7,319 nucleotides of DNA from Ignavibacteria bacterium. Lineage in GTDB: Bacteria > Bacteroidota > Ignavibacteria > Tepidaquicellales > OLB5. Below the pieces are notes generated by a model that worked only from the letters and a program-made list of their open reading frames with translations, did not search any database and was not told where the DNA came from. Below are positions 1-6,163 of this stretch, piece by piece. Location of the stretch: the NCBI GenBank assembly GCA_030835005.1, contig JAUQWT010000194.1:1-7319 (forward strand), in the 5' to 3' direction. Every line of letters begins with the position of its first letter. Position 1 is the stretch's first letter. Position numbers and translations under genes: made by a program.

Positions 1-1026
1 AACTCTGAAATCACGTCTTTGTTCTGCAAATGGCAAAACTGTAACTCTGTCATTTGCCTCAAGTTTCATTTTCTTGTTTTCATCAAACTTGACGTAGAAA
101 CTTTCCATCTTTGAGGCTGAGGGATTCATCCTTGAAATCAATATACTATCAAGGTTTGCCACAGAAGTTACACCGCGGGCAAGCTGCATTGCAGTTTCTA
201 AGTCATCTCCTTCTATGTATTCAAATGATGAAGGGAACTGAACAGCTCCTTGTACTCCAAGAAACTTACCTTCCCAATCATACTTCTGTAAATTAATTAC
301 GTCTCCTTCTCTCAAAAAAGGATTGTACTTCTCATCTTGTGTTGCAAAATACTTGTAAAGATCGATTCTTTGAGTTTCGCCATTTTTTCGTTTCAGTTTT
401 ATGTTTCGAAAACTAAAATTATATCTTTCGGCGGGATGAGTTCCTGATTTCATTAATGAAAGACTATCGCTGAAGATAAAAGCTATAATAGAACTTGCTC
501 TCATTATAGCGGACGTCGGATAAGTACCCTGACCAACTCCTGTCACAGTTATTAAAAATCTGCGGGGAGATACCAGCGTCAGAGAAATCTCTGCAGAAAT
601 AAATCTTTTCTTTACAGCGGCAATTACTTTTGCTTTTGCTTCATTTAGAGTCAGACCCGAAACCCCAACTTCACCTACGGAAGGAATAATCAATGAACCT
701 TCCGGACTAACCGCTAAGGGCAAGGGTTGGTTTATGATTCCCCAAATTCCAAGCGAAAAAATATCATTTGGTCCAACAATGTATTTGGCTGCGTCTACTG
801 CACCTTCCAGCAGCTGATCGTTGTAAATCATCGCAGATGTAGAAGACGGCTCAATTTGTTTTAAAATGTCAAAGTTTTGAAGATCAAGTTTCGAAGAATT
901 CAATTCAAATGACTTTAACGGATTTGTCTGCGTAGTGGTCTTATCATTTAAACCAGATTGTGAAAAAATGGTAAGACAGCTCAACAATAATGCAGTAACG
1001 ATTAACGAATTTTTTATTTTAACCAT
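1..1026 (-). CDS. Polysaccharide export protein with SLBB repeats (Wza-like), 3' end missing
   Basis: The frame is open from an ATG at 1026 to the left edge (342 codons, no stop), so the C-terminus is missing. Residues 1-24 look like a signal peptide: two lysines, a hydrophobic core (LIVTALLL), then SCLTIFSQS. Residues about 78-158 resemble the Poly_export domain, with YIVGPNDIFSLGIWG and SPEGSLIIPSVGEVGVSGLT followed by a helix. An SLBB-like beta-grasp repeat follows (FLITVTGVGQGTYP, 157-170). Then come the linker features NGETQRIDLYKYF and NPFLREGDVINL, and a second SLBB repeat (KFLGVQGAVQFPSSFEYIEG, 253-272). RRDFRV at the edge looks like the start of a third. Proteins of this family carry capsular or exopolysaccharide across the periplasm and outer membrane. 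The ATG lies 3 bases after the stop of the phosphohexomutase gene, implying co-transcription. Family assignment is firm; the polymer exported is unknown. Confidence 0.88.
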   Translation of the reverse strand, partial: MVKIKNSLIVTALLLSCLTIFSQSGLNDKTTTQTNPLKSFELNSSKLDLQNFDILKQIEPSSTSAMIYNDQLLEGAVDAAKYIVGPNDIFSLGIWGIINQPLPLAVSPEGSLIIPSVGEVGVSGLTLNEAKAKVIAAVKKRFISAEISLTLVSPRRFLITVTGVGQGTYPTSAIMRASSIIAFIFSDSLSLMKSGTHPAERYNFSFRNIKLKRKNGETQRIDLYKYFATQDEKYNPFLREGDVINLQKYDWEGKFLGVQGAVQFPSSFEYIEGDDLETAMQLARGVTSVANLDSILISRMNPSASKMESFYVKFDENKKMKLEANDRVTVLPFAEQRRDFRV

Positions 1027-1029
1027 ACT

Positions 1030-2424
1030 CTATAATTTAAACTTTCTTATTATATCTTCCAATATTTCTTTAGTCAGATCAGTATCAAAGGTCTCGGTAT
1101 ATATTCTCAAAAGAGGTTCTGTGCCGGAGGCTCTGACAAGAAGCCAGCCATTATCAAAAAGAAGCTTACATCCGTCAAGAGAATCAACTCCTGATACTTT
1201 CAAACCAGCTACTTCTTTCAGAGTAGAGGTCAGATTTATGAGTTCGGATTTTTGGTCATTACTTGATAAATGCTGATCAATCCTTTTGTAATAGAACTTA
1301 CCGTACTTACGTTCAATTTCGCTCAGCAAAGTGCTCATTTTCTTCTTTTTTACTGCCAGCATTTCGGAGAACATCATACCGTTAAATATCCCGTCTCTTT
1401 CAGGAAGATGGTTCTTCAGTCCGATTCCGCCGCTTTCTTCCGCACCTATCAGGATATCTTCTTTAATCATCAACTCAGAGATATATTTAAAACCAATGGG
1501 AACTGTATATAATTTCAACCCATAATTGTCACATATTTTTTTTATTAGTTCACTTGATGAGAATCCTCTTACCACACTTCCGGTCATTTTTTTCTCTTCA
1601 ATAAGATATGTCAACAACAAAGCAAATGTTTTTTGGGCATCGACGAAATTTCCATTCTCGTCAAATATTGCAATCCTATCAGCGTCTCCGTCCGTAACTA
1701 TACCGATATCAAACGAGCCGCTTTTCAACTCTTCTGAAATCAACGATAAATTCTTCAAAACGGGTTCAGGACTGGAACCTCCAAAAGAAGGATTTACTTC
1801 ATTTCTCAATGGGTGAAAAGCTATTATACCATCCATCATTCCCTGTCCTGAACCATACATTGCATCATAAATTATCCTTAAACCAGAACGGTTAATGCTC
1901 ACAGTATCAATCTTTTGTTCTAGAGTATTCCTATAATAATCCTTTCCTGAAAAATACTTTATCATGCCTTCTTTTACATGCTCTTCAAAAGTCTTTCTTC
2001 CATATTCAAAATCACCGCTTTCCTCAAGTGCTTTTTCAACCAACGACAGATGATCTGTTCCCATCGAACCGCCGAACTCATCTTTGAGTTTAAAACCATT
2101 GTATTTCGCCGGATTATGAGATGAAGTAATCATTACTCCGTAAGCCAGGTTCTTATCTCTGCTCAATAGTGAAACAGTCGGAGTTGTGACAAAAGTATCC
2201 GTTAGCATCACTTTTACTCCATGACCGGCAAACACTTCGGCTGAGCATTCAGCAAACTCTTTTGAAAGAAATCTGGTATCATAACCAATTACAATTCCAT
2301 TAGTTATTTTAGGGTGTTTCTCAAATGCGATAGCTGTTGCTTTTGATATCTTTCTGAGATTTTCAAATGTATATTCATCTGCAATGACTGCACGCCAGCC
2401 ATCAGTTCCGAATTTAATAGCCAT
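1030..2424 (-). CDS. Phosphoglucomutase/phosphomannomutase family protein
   Basis: This 464-residue protein has the full alpha-D-phosphohexomutase layout of four domains and the family's usual length. It opens with KFGTDGWRAV (4-13). The phosphoserine loop is TSSHNP at 100-105, with Ser102 as the expected phosphorylated catalytic residue. The Mg-binding loop is DGDADR at 245-250 (Asp245, Asp247, Asp249). The sugar-specificity loop is GAEESGG at 327-333, and the phosphate-binding loop in the last domain is RASGTEPLLR at 431-440. The enzyme interconverts hexose 6-phosphate and hexose 1-phosphate in the cytoplasm, feeding nucleotide-sugar synthesis. EESGG does not by itself separate glucose from mannose substrates, and glucosamine (GlmM) is less likely given the GTDGWR opening. 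The ATG at 2424 is preceded by A/T-rich sequence without a Shine-Dalgarno. The TAG stop is only 3 bases before the export gene, which supports a role in polysaccharide precursor supply. Confidence 0.93.
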   Translation of the reverse strand: MAIKFGTDGWRAVIADEYTFENLRKISKATAIAFEKHPKITNGIVIGYDTRFLSKEFAECSAEVFAGHGVKVMLTDTFVTTPTVSLLSRDKNLAYGVMITSSHNPAKYNGFKLKDEFGGSMGTDHLSLVEKALEESGDFEYGRKTFEEHVKEGMIKYFSGKDYYRNTLEQKIDTVSINRSGLRIIYDAMYGSGQGMMDGIIAFHPLRNEVNPSFGGSSPEPVLKNLSLISEELKSGSFDIGIVTDGDADRIAIFDENGNFVDAQKTFALLLTYLIEEKKMTGSVVRGFSSSELIKKICDNYGLKLYTVPIGFKYISELMIKEDILIGAEESGGIGLKNHLPERDGIFNGMMFSEMLAVKKKKMSTLLSEIERKYGKFYYKRIDQHLSSNDQKSELINLTSTLKEVAGLKVSGVDSLDGCKLLFDNGWLLVRASGTEPLLRIYTETFDTDLTKEILEDIIRKFKL

Positions 2425-2467
2425 TAATTTATACCAATATTATTAAAAACTTCCCGGAATTCAACTT
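2425..2467 (-). other. 43-base spacer between the B12-binding and phosphohexomutase genes
   Basis: This is the longest spacer inside the six-gene cluster. On the coding strand it reads through TTCCGGGAA followed by GTTTTTAAT, then TATAAATTA directly before the ATG. The short symmetric element could form at most a three- or four-pair stem, too weak to call a terminator. TATAAA lies too close to the start codon to be a convincing promoter. I infer that it is a simple intra-operon spacer. Confidence 0.4.
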
Positions 2468-2881
2468 TTATACTTCCAAGGGTCTGTGTTCGTTGACCCA
2501 ATTTTTAACATAGTTTATTGTGTCATGAGTTGGAGTGCCGGGAGTAAACAATTCTCCAACTCCAAGAGATTTCAACTTTTCAATATCTTCTTTTGGAATT
2601 ATGCCCCCTCCAAACAATAGTACACTATCCAGATTCTTTGTTTTCATTTGATCGAGAATTTTTTTGAACACAGTCATGTGGGCACCACTTAAAATACTGA
2701 TGCCAATGGCATCAGCATCCTCCTGAAGCGCTGCTTCGACAATCATTTCGGGAGATTGCCTGAGCCCAAGATAGATCACTTCAATACCTGCATCCCTGAA
2801 AGCGGCAGCGATAACTTTTGCTCCCCTATCGTGGCCGTCTAAACCGGCCTTTGCTATGATTACTCGAATTTTTCTTTCCAT
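2468..2881 (-). CDS. B12-binding subunit of a methylmalonyl-CoA mutase-type enzyme (stand-alone C-terminal domain)
   Basis: This 137-residue protein matches the cobalamin-binding C-terminal domain of acyl-CoA mutases and little else. The base-off/His-on motif DxHxxG is seen as LDGHDRG (Asp15, His17, Gly20), where His17 would ligate cobalt. The SxL motif follows in GISILSGAH (Ser62, Leu64), and the GG motif is GGGIIP (91-96). The family's ending LFTPGTPT is at 111-118. In two-subunit enzymes, known from archaea and several bacteria, this small subunit pairs with a separate catalytic subunit to convert (R)-methylmalonyl-CoA and succinyl-CoA. No large subunit and no MeaB-type chaperone lies in this window, so the partner must be elsewhere. 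The ATG at 2881 comes 10 bases after the flippase-like gene. A related mutase substrate, such as isobutyryl-CoA, cannot be excluded from the small subunit alone. Confidence 0.9.
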   Translation of the reverse strand: MERKIRVIIAKAGLDGHDRGAKVIAAAFRDAGIEVIYLGLRQSPEMIVEAALQEDADAIGISILSGAHMTVFKKILDQMKTKNLDSVLLFGGGIIPKEDIEKLKSLGVGELFTPGTPTHDTINYVKNWVNEHRPLEV

Positions 2882-2891
2882 AATATTAAGA

Positions 2892-3866
2892 TTAGGATTC
2901 TAACACAATTTCGTCTAAATTTTTGTGATACATCTTTTGATAAAACATTACTGCTATTACGCCAACAATGACTGCAAACCACAAAGTTGCAGCCCTTATT
3001 ATCAGAGTAGAAGCAACAGCAATATTTTTGGGAAGGGTTAAAACTACCAATAATCCGGTTATGCTCGCATCTGTTGCCCCAAGACCCCCGGGGAGCATCG
3101 TTGCAGCTCCGGCAAGAGTTGCAAAACCATAAATAAATGTTGCAATAAAGATATCTATATGAGCAGTGTTGTCCGCTCCAAATCCGTTTATTACCAGGTA
3201 AAAACTGAAACACTCAAAACTCCATGCAAAAATACTCAAAATAATAGTTACAACAAGCTCTTTGAAACGTACCATTTGGTAAATACTATCATAAGCAGTA
3301 TGAATCTTAACAGAAAGACGTCTTACGAACCTCAATTTTTCAAGAAATCCGATTACTGCATAAGAAAACCTCTTATTGCTGATCGCAACTACAAGTATAA
3401 CAAAGAATATCCCAAAACCGATTATCAATCCTGTTCCGTATCCCAGCATCAATGCACCAGCAAGACTAAGCAATACCAGAGAAAGAAAGTCTGTTATTCT
3501 TTCTGCAAACACAATTGGGGCACTTTTGCTAACCGGAGTACCGTCCTGTTCCTTCAATAAATATGACTTGAAGACCTCTCCTATCTTTCCCGGCGTTATA
3601 GACATTATAAAAGAAGATAAAAAAATCATAAAACTTAGTTTTCTCTCAATCTTAATATCTAGTGTCTTAGTGTAAAACTCCCATCTGAAGAATCTCATCA
3701 AATAGTTGCATAAAGATAGAAACAAAACCAGCGGAAACATTAGCCAATTATATATTCCAAAGGCTTCTATTAACTCACTGAAATTAGCATATATGCTTAA
3801 TCCAAGAAATACCGCAGCACCAAGTACTACTGAGAAAATTATTTTCTTTCTGTATTTTTTATACAA
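2892..3866 (-). CDS. Flippase-like integral membrane protein (UPF0104 / LPG synthase transmembrane family)
   Basis: This 324-residue protein starts with a basic stretch (MYKKYRKK) and has roughly eight hydrophobic segments, at about 9-27, 40-58, 78-90, 124-142, 147-163, 204-226, 238-258 and 283-308. Conserved signatures of the family are RFFRWEFY (58-65), TPGKIGE (91-97), AERITD (121-126) and LPGGLGATD (258-266). The family includes the membrane part of MprF, YbhN and AglD-neighbourhood proteins, and is linked to lipid or lipid-linked sugar translocation. The actual substrate here is unknown. The only usable start is TTG at 3866, immediately after and in frame with the TAG stop of maf. The next in-frame ATG is codon 43 (Met43), which would remove the first membrane segment. 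Expression probably depends on translational coupling to maf. Location in a glycan cluster suggests a glycolipid-related role, which is inference. Confidence 0.87.
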   Translation of the reverse strand: MYKKYRKKIIFSVVLGAAVFLGLSIYANFSELIEAFGIYNWLMFPLVLFLSLCNYLMRFFRWEFYTKTLDIKIERKLSFMIFLSSFIMSITPGKIGEVFKSYLLKEQDGTPVSKSAPIVFAERITDFLSLVLLSLAGALMLGYGTGLIIGFGIFFVILVVAISNKRFSYAVIGFLEKLRFVRRLSVKIHTAYDSIYQMVRFKELVVTIILSIFAWSFECFSFYLVINGFGADNTAHIDIFIATFIYGFATLAGAATMLPGGLGATDASITGLLVVLTLPKNIAVASTLIIRAATLWFAVIVGVIAVMFYQKMYHKNLDEIVLES

Positions 3867-3869
3867 CTA
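3864..3869 (-). other. Zero-spacing stop/start junction TAG-TTG between maf and the flippase-like gene
   Basis: On the coding strand the TAG stop of maf (3869-3867) is followed directly by the TTG start (3866-3864) of the next gene, in the same reading frame. No Shine-Dalgarno is visible upstream (the sequence is ATGATAAGTTAGTTG). This arrangement favours termination-reinitiation. Readthrough of the TAG would produce a Maf-membrane protein fusion of about 527 residues. Confidence 0.75.
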
Positions 3870-4475
3870 ACTTATCATACCCATTAATTTTAAACCCAGA
3901 TAAGTCTTAACGATTGGGAGACCAACCACATTAAAGTAGTCACCATGAATACTTTCAACAAGTGTGCTACCCAAGTCGTCCTGTATTCCATAAGCTCCTG
4001 CTTTATCCATAGGCGAACCAGTCTTGATATAATAACGGATCTCTTTTTCAGCAAGTTTACGGAATTTGACCCTTGTTCTCTCATAATCTCTGTAAATAGT
4101 GCGGTTTTTCGTATCTATCAGTACTAAACCTGTATAAACTGCATGAATTTCATTGCTCAATAATTTCAACATTCTGTAAGCATCTGAAATTGAAACGGGT
4201 TTTCCCAGAATTCTGCCTTTATGTACAACAATTGTATCTGCTCCGATTATAATCCCGCCGGATGATTCTGCAATGTTTGCGGCCTTTTCAAAAGCCAAGT
4301 CAACAACAAATTTGCCGAAATTTACGGTTTTTTTAGGAATATATTCAGCAATATTACTTGGTTTTACAACAAACTTCAATCCAAAATTCTTTAATAGACC
4401 CTTCAATAGGGCTTTTCTTCTTGGAGAAGCAGATGCCAGTACTATTTTCTGTTTTCTTTGTTTTTTCTTCACCAT
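3867..4475 (-). CDS. maf: Maf-family nucleoside triphosphate pyrophosphatase (dTTP/UTP type)
   Basis: This 202-residue protein is close to the usual Maf length plus a short basic N-terminal extension (MVKKKQRKQK). The family signature LASASPRR is at 13-20. The catalytic acidic residue is Asp80 in IIGADTIVV, GKP follows at 91-93, and MDKAGAYGIQ lies at 156-165 with HGDYFNVVGLP at 178-187. SPRR (not SPWR), GADT and the Gln of AYGIQ are features of the YhdE/dTTP-UTP branch rather than the YceF/m7GTP branch. The enzyme hydrolyses non-canonical or excess pyrimidine NTPs to NMP and pyrophosphate in the cytoplasm and is linked to cell-division arrest in other bacteria. Oddities are Ser154 where relatives usually have Glu (TGSPMDKAG against TGEPMDKAG) and Asp166 where GIQG is usual. 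The ATG at 4475 lies inside the end of the glycosyltransferase gene (overlap ATGGTGA), indicating coupling. Confidence 0.94.
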   Translation of the reverse strand: MVKKKQRKQKIVLASASPRRKALLKGLLKNFGLKFVVKPSNIAEYIPKKTVNFGKFVVDLAFEKAANIAESSGGIIIGADTIVVHKGRILGKPVSISDAYRMLKLLSNEIHAVYTGLVLIDTKNRTIYRDYERTRVKFRKLAEKEIRYYIKTGSPMDKAGAYGIQDDLGSTLVESIHGDYFNVVGLPIVKTYLGLKLMGMIS

Positions 4476-6046
4476 GTTTTCAGTTCGTAATAATCAAAAT
4501 CATCAACTTTGTTCTTAAAAACATAATTACTGTTTAGTACACTTCTGAATTCGGGAAATCTTTCAAGCAATTGTTTAGAATCTTCATTGTAACCCGATAT
4601 AAAATAAAGCGGGTCGCCCTCAGCAACAAGAATCAACTTTGGAGGACTTTTCGTCAAATCATCAACAAATTCCTTTCTGAAAGCAGCATTTTCACCCTTC
4701 CACAACAATGGAAAATTGTAAATGAATCTGGATGAACATCTCCTTCCTGAAACAAAATAGACCAAAGGATCGAATCCCCAAATGAATATCCTGTCTTCCG
4801 GATTTGTATAATGATTCACCATATCGATTGCGCCAAAAGTCTTCTTAATTGTAAAGACAGAATCAGTAGTGGTACCGTTCTTGATATAAACCTCTTTGAG
4901 TGATTCTTGCCCGGTTATTAACGCATACAAGTTAACATAGTTTGTAATATACGGACTCGAAGCAAATGCAATGTATCCTAACAGCAAAACAACAAATGCC
5001 TGGTAAACAAATTTCTTAAATTTTGTCTTCATAAAACCTGCAATTACATATGCTGCATATACAGCACCAACTGCCAGAGGGGCCATAATCACAAGAAAAT
5101 GATAATAATAAAATTTCCATTGCAGAATTAGGCTAGCCAAAGATGAAAGAATCCAGCAAAACAAGATCGCATTCTCAAATGTAAGTCTTTTCTTTATGGC
5201 AAGAATCATGAATGAAATCACTGAAATGACTATCAGCGGTGAATAAACTGAGCCCGTAAAGAGCCGGATCACATGTTTTGTTATAAATGCCGTTGACTCA
5301 GTTTCATACGCAATCCTTGTGTACAGTGGGGTCTGAACTAACTGAATGTCGATCATCTCCCTAAATGAACCTGTAACGAAATACAACAAGCCAATAACCA
5401 GAAAAGTGATCGTTATTCCTAACAAATACGCAGCTGAATTTTTAAATCGCAATGACAACAGTTCTTTGCCAGAGAGCATAATGCAAACAAGAACCAAAGG
5501 GAGAAATGCGGCAATGGTATATTTGAATATTAAGGCAATACCCAACAAAACTCCGGCAAAAAAGATCTTCAGGAAAGAATGCCTGTCATGAGCAGAAATA
5601 AGCAAGAGTATAGAAACAGCAAAAGGCAGATTAAGCATGCCATCTGCCTGTAAAGTATGCCAGTAGTCAAGACGATAATATAGTAAAATGTAAAGGAACG
5701 ATGATGCTATAGACAAGCCCTTGTTCTGAGTTATCCTTATAGATATTAGAAATATCACAAAAGCAGTTAAAGACTGCCAAATAATATCAAATATCCGGGT
5801 ATTGAACATCGACTCGCCAAAAACTAACTGAGAAAATGCAAAAAGGAAATGAATTCCGGGCGGTTTGAGATCGAATACATATTGATAATTCATTTTACCT
5901 TCCAGCAGTAATTTACCGGCATAAGCATAAATACCCTGATCTCTGCCAAAAGGATAAGTTAGGCAAACACTGCCAATGGCAACACCTATTATCATTACCA
6001 GCAGCCCGTAAACAAAAAGCTGCCTGTTGGATAAGCGTAAATTCAA
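4469..6046 (-). CDS. GT-C membrane glycosyltransferase (GT39/ArnT/PMT_2-like)
   Basis: The protein is about 525 residues. It has a first membrane helix (10-30), then a periplasmic loop with the GT-C acidic motif YPFGRDQGIYAYAG (31-44; Asp36) and FDLKPPG (58-64; Asp59, Lys61), which is typical of dolichyl- or polyprenyl-phosphate sugar transferases. About ten further hydrophobic segments run to about residue 365, including the conserved KFYYYHFLVIMAPL (311-324). A soluble C-terminal domain of about 150 residues contains FIWGFDP (421-427). Such enzymes move a sugar from a polyprenyl-phosphate donor to a lipid, glycan or protein on the periplasmic face; donor and acceptor cannot be read from the sequence. 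An in-frame TAA lies two codons upstream (6055-6053), so the only start before the first helix is TTG at 6046. An out-of-frame ATG sits 5 bases upstream. The stop TGA overlaps maf. Confidence 0.85.
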   Translation of the reverse strand: MNLRLSNRQLFVYGLLVMIIGVAIGSVCLTYPFGRDQGIYAYAGKLLLEGKMNYQYVFDLKPPGIHFLFAFSQLVFGESMFNTRIFDIIWQSLTAFVIFLISIRITQNKGLSIASSFLYILLYYRLDYWHTLQADGMLNLPFAVSILLLISAHDRHSFLKIFFAGVLLGIALIFKYTIAAFLPLVLVCIMLSGKELLSLRFKNSAAYLLGITITFLVIGLLYFVTGSFREMIDIQLVQTPLYTRIAYETESTAFITKHVIRLFTGSVYSPLIVISVISFMILAIKKRLTFENAILFCWILSSLASLILQWKFYYYHFLVIMAPLAVGAVYAAYVIAGFMKTKFKKFVYQAFVVLLLGYIAFASSPYITNYVNLYALITGQESLKEVYIKNGTTTDSVFTIKKTFGAIDMVNHYTNPEDRIFIWGFDPLVYFVSGRRCSSRFIYNFPLLWKGENAAFRKEFVDDLTKSPPKLILVAEGDPLYFISGYNEDSKQLLERFPEFRSVLNSNYVFKNKVDDFDYYELKTW

Positions 6047-6051
6047 ATCAT
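6043..6051 (-). promoter_or_regulatory. Ambiguous translation start of the glycosyltransferase (ATGATTTGA containing TTG)
   Basis: The coding strand reads AACTAAAATGATTTGAATTTACGC. The ATG at 6051 has the A/T-rich TAAAATG context common at Bacteroidota starts, but in its own frame it gives only ATG-ATT-TGA. The glycosyltransferase frame starts at the TTG (6046) inside that element. One extra T in the TTT run would join the ATG to the glycosyltransferase frame as Met-Ile-Leu-Asn-Leu-Arg. Either the gene truly uses TTG after a two-codon mini-frame, or one base is missing from the assembly or allele. Confidence 0.5.
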
Positions 6052-6163
6052 TTTAGTTGGTTTAAAAAAAGAATGGTAAACTATGCTCTATAAGCTGTTC
6101 CGCCTGTGGTTTTTAGAATTGAATTATTAGAAAATGTTTAATAATAATTAGTTCGCAATATTA
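6047..6163 (-). other. 117-base gap between proS and the glycosyltransferase gene
   Basis: This is the largest non-coding stretch in the window. Read on the coding strand, it begins with an AT-rich inverted repeat and continues through CCACAGGCGGAACAGC, the only GC-rich part. It ends with a run of seven T (ATTCTTTTTTTAAACC) before the next start. The T-run has no stable hairpin directly before it, so it is not a normal intrinsic terminator. I could not fit a -35/-10 pair or a Bacteroidota-type TAnnTTTG element with reasonable spacing. A promoter for the six-gene cluster is expected here, because this is the only sizeable gap upstream of it, but that is inference from layout. Confidence 0.4.
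6122..6149. repeat. AT-only inverted repeat after proS
   Basis: The arms AATTATTA (6149-6142 on the minus strand) and TAATAATT (6129-6122) are perfectly complementary over 8 bases, with a 12-base loop (TTAAACATTTTC). The repeat starts 14 bases after the proS stop codon. The stem contains no G-C pair and is not followed by a U-tract, so it would be weak as a terminator. It might act as a 3'-end stem or a protein-binding site, or be chance in AT-rich sequence. Confidence 0.3.

Noticed and set aside
935..1276. Plus-strand open frame of 113 codons
   Set aside because: It lies across the start of the export gene and the end of the mutase gene on the opposite strand. Its translation resembles no family, so it is a shadow of the real coding strand.
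2425..2467. Possible terminator (TTCCGGGAA followed by GTTTTTAAT)
   Set aside because: The symmetric element leaves too small a loop for a stable stem and the T-run is short and broken. Tight gene packing on both sides also argues against termination here.
2860..3213. Minus-strand open frame of 117 codons rich in Cys and Trp
   Set aside because: It is an alternate frame of the flippase-like gene. The Cys/Trp richness is a frame artefact of glycine- and alanine-coding sequence, not a metal-binding protein.
3159..3560. Plus-strand open frame of 133 codons inside the flippase-like gene
   Set aside because: The composition is low-complexity Asn/Tyr/Lys/Ser with no domain pattern, and it is fully antisense to a well-supported membrane protein.
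6068..6120. Possible intrinsic terminator ending in the T7 run or, on the other strand, in the TTTTT after CCGCCTGTGG
   Set aside because: No stem longer than about three pairs can be formed directly before either T-run.
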